Positions 36,543 through 38,139 of a stretch of 38,139 nucleotides of DNA are shown here, piece by piece. The stretch's first letter is position 1. Each line of letters opens with the position of its first letter. Below the pieces are notes generated by a model that had not been told where the DNA came from, did not search any database, and saw nothing but the letters and a program-made list of their open reading frames with translations. A program made the translations under genes and the position numbers. Source of the DNA: Propionibacteriaceae bacterium (GTDB lineage Bacteria; Actinomycetota; Actinomycetes; Propionibacteriales; Propionibacteriaceae); NCBI GenBank assembly GCA_030528545.1, contig JAUMYR010000008.1:2484-40622 (forward strand), in the 5' to 3' direction.

Positions 36543-37703
36543 TCAGGTGTTGCTGTTATTGGTTCCTCCCGAGAAGTCTGGGAGGCGGGTGCCTACACCG
36601 AGCAGCTCGGCGATGGCGGCGATGGCGCGTTCGGATGCGTGCCCATCCCCATAGGGATTGACCGCGTTGGCCATCGCCGAGTAGGCATCCGGATCGTCGA
36701 GTAGGTGGCTGACCTCCTCAACGATGCGGTCCTCTTCGGTGCCGATCAGCTTGACGGTGCCAGCGGTCACGGCTTCGGGGCGTTCGGTGTTGTCCCTCAT
36801 CACAAGGACGGGTTTTCCCAGCGCCGGGGCCTCCTCCTGGACCCCTCCGGAGTCGGTGAGCACGATGTGTGCCGACTTCATGACTCGGGTGAACTCGCCG
36901 TAGGGAAGGGGCTCGGTGGTGATGACATTGGGGCAATCCCGCAAGTGGGGCAGGATCGCGTCACGCACGATCGGGTTGCGGTGCGCCGGAAGCACGATGA
37001 GCATGTCGGGGTAACGGACCGCGATGCGGTGCAGCGCGAGCCCGACTCCGGACATGCTGTGCCAGTTCTCGCGGCGGTGAGTGGTGACCAGAAGCAACGG
37101 TGTTTGATCCGCGATCGCCTTGGCGAGGCGTTCGTCCGATGTGATCTCAATATCCTGGGCCACGGCCTGCAACAGCGCGTCGATGACGGTATTACCCGTG
37201 ACCGCGATGTCGCTTCCGGGGAAGGACTCCCGGATCAGATTCTGTTTCGAGGTCTGGGTCGGGGCGAGGTGCAGCGCCGCTATCTGGGAGGTGATCTTGC
37301 GGTTTCCCTCTTCCGGAAAGGGGGAGGAGATGCTGCCGCTGCGAAGCCCGGCCTCAAGATGCACCACCGGAATGTTCCTATAGAACGCCGCGATCGAGGC
37401 GGCAGCGACGGTGGAGGTGTCGCCTTGGACTAGCACCGCATTGGGCGAGTACTCCTCCAAGACCGGATCGAGCCGAGAGAACGCTTTGGCCATGAGACCG
37501 TTGAGTGGCTGGCCGGGCTCGAAGACATCGAGGTCACAGTCTGGGGTGATCCCGAACACCTTGTTGACTTGGTCCAGCATCTCCCGGTGCTGCCCCGTTG
37601 TGACTGAAATAGACTCAAAGCGAGGATCGGTCCTGAGCGCTTGAATGACTGGGGCGACCTTGATCGCTTCTGGGCGCGTTCCATACACGGTCATGATCCG
37701 CAT
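36543..37703 (-). CDS. wecB: UDP-N-acetylglucosamine 2-epimerase (non-hydrolysing)
   Basis: This 386-aa cytosolic enzyme interconverts UDP-GlcNAc and UDP-ManNAc. Signature blocks are GTRPEAIK near the start, VQGDTST, HLEAGLRSG, FPEEGNR, TTHRRENW, TDSGGVQEEAP and RDNTERPEA. ATG 37703 is preferred: AGGGA lies 5-6 nt before it, and the protein then begins RIMTVYGTRPE as in the family. ATG 37715 is in frame but has its G-rich site directly adjoining. It is the first gene of the minus-strand operon and is divergent from the wecC-type gene, its partner in making UDP-ManNAcA. Confidence 0.94.
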   Translation of the reverse strand: MRIMTVYGTRPEAIKVAPVIQALRTDPRFESISVTTGQHREMLDQVNKVFGITPDCDLDVFEPGQPLNGLMAKAFSRLDPVLEEYSPNAVLVQGDTSTVAAASIAAFYRNIPVVHLEAGLRSGSISSPFPEEGNRKITSQIAALHLAPTQTSKQNLIRESFPGSDIAVTGNTVIDALLQAVAQDIEITSDERLAKAIADQTPLLLVTTHRRENWHSMSGVGLALHRIAVRYPDMLIVLPAHRNPIVRDAILPHLRDCPNVITTEPLPYGEFTRVMKSAHIVLTDSGGVQEEAPALGKPVLVMRDNTERPEAVTAGTVKLIGTEEDRIVEEVSHLLDDPDAYSAMANAVNPYGDGHASERAIAAIAELLGVGTRLPDFSGGTNNSNT

Positions 37704-37754
37704 GATTTCCCTCATCTCCCCGAAAGGCCGTCGACGTGCTTCCCCCAGCACCGG

Positions 37755-37760
37755 AGTATA
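37755..37760 (-). promoter_or_regulatory. Putative -10 box of the wecB operon
   Basis: TATACT on the minus strand would start transcription about 45 nt before the wecB ATG. No good -35 is seen at the usual distance. The 296-bp space 37704-37999 separates divergent wecB and wecC-type genes and should hold both promoters; I see no gene in it. Confidence 0.4.
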
Positions 37761-37999
37761 GCGAAGTGACCCCTGGATGCCGTAGCATGCGGCGCTTCAT
37801 CGCCCTTAGGGGATCAATATTTGCCCCCTTCCGGGTCGGTTCGCTGGCTGCTCCCGGAGGTTCAAGCCAAGGAGGCTATCCGGGCTTGCGTGCCTGCACC
37901 ACATGGTCTCAACCTGGGGCGCCAGGGACATTTCTTTCTCTTCCCGGCTCAGGTCGTGAGATGCTTTACGCTGCAGATCCATAGGAAAAGAGGTTGCTG

Positions 38000-38139
38000 A
38001 TGGGTGGAGCAGCGATTGTCGCAGTGATTGGATTGGGCTACATAGGGCTGCCGACCGCAGCGATATTGGCGGCGAGGGGCGCGCAGGTCGTGGGCGTTGA
38101 CGTTTCGCAGCGTCACGTCGATGCGGTGAACGCGGGCAA
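38000..38139 (+). CDS. wecC: UDP-N-acetyl-D-mannosamine dehydrogenase, N-terminal part
   Basis: Only the first 46 codons are in the window; the gene continues beyond the right edge. The start MGGAAIVAVIGLGYIGLPTAA is the Rossmann fold of the UDP-glucose/GDP-mannose dehydrogenase family, with GLGYIGLP the NAD-binding loop and VVGVDVS the end of the second strand. WecC oxidises UDP-ManNAc to UDP-ManNAcA. The wecC assignment rests on pairing with divergent wecB and on the LGYIGLPTA wording; other members of the family are possible. An AAAAGAGG site precedes ATG 38000. Confidence 0.75.
   Translation, partial: MGGAAIVAVIGLGYIGLPTAAILAARGAQVVGVDVSQRHVDAVNAG

Overview
The window is GC-rich DNA from an actinobacterium. 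Supporting signs are the strong G/C bias at third codon positions, many GTG starts, several apparently leaderless genes, a monomeric isocitrate dehydrogenase, and a degenerate type I-E-like CRISPR array. A member of the Propionibacteriales is plausible but is not proven by anything here.

Layout. Positions 1-360 hold a decayed CRISPR array cut by the left edge. Then come a phosphatidylcholine synthase (538-1272, +), a DUF2207 membrane protein (1320-2444, +), and a minus-strand pair of Bcr/CflA-type MFS exporter and tryptophanase (5143-2478). From 5041 to about 23397 lies a rearranged accessory island built from a tandem duplication. The left copy carries a lipoprotein and an intact five-gene minus-strand operon: DUF4132-like protein, 1530-aa unknown protein, MoxR-type AAA+ ATPase, DUF5682-vWA fusion, and SWIM zinc-finger protein. 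All five genes are joined by 4-nt ATGA/GTGA overlaps. The order matches the Escherichia coli yehI-L-M-P-Q group. The right copy has lost almost all of that operon but keeps what the left copy lost: an EspC/WXG-like small protein, a 587-aa WXG-RTX-M91 metallopeptidase predicted toxin, and a second lipoprotein that I infer to be its immunity protein. The left lipoprotein is then an orphan immunity gene lying next to a short scar of the same toxin gene. A perfect 242-bp direct repeat (5041-5282 and 19952-20193) marks the duplication boundary.

Positions 23592-28536 hold ordinary genes: a conserved hypothetical, a small-ORF/membrane-protein operon, NADP-dependent isocitrate dehydrogenase with a 14-bp palindrome upstream, a small Cys-rich protein, and a membrane-GNAT protein.

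Positions 28605 to the right edge form a cell-surface glycopolymer locus. Plus-strand genes encode a Pro/Thr-rich FnIII-like surface protein, a DUF6270 protein and a two-domain glycosyltransferase. The convergent minus-strand operon encodes UDP-GlcNAc 2-epimerase (wecB), two GT4 glycosyltransferases, and an ABC-2 exporter (TagG/TagH type). The start of a wecC-type UDP-ManNAc dehydrogenase runs off the right end, divergent from wecB. WecB and WecC would supply ManNAc/ManNAcA, the glycosyltransferases would build the polymer, and the ABC pair would export it.

The most novel-looking content is the toxin/immunity cassette with its orphan paralogue, together with the duplicated and reciprocally decayed MoxR-vWA-SWIM operon.
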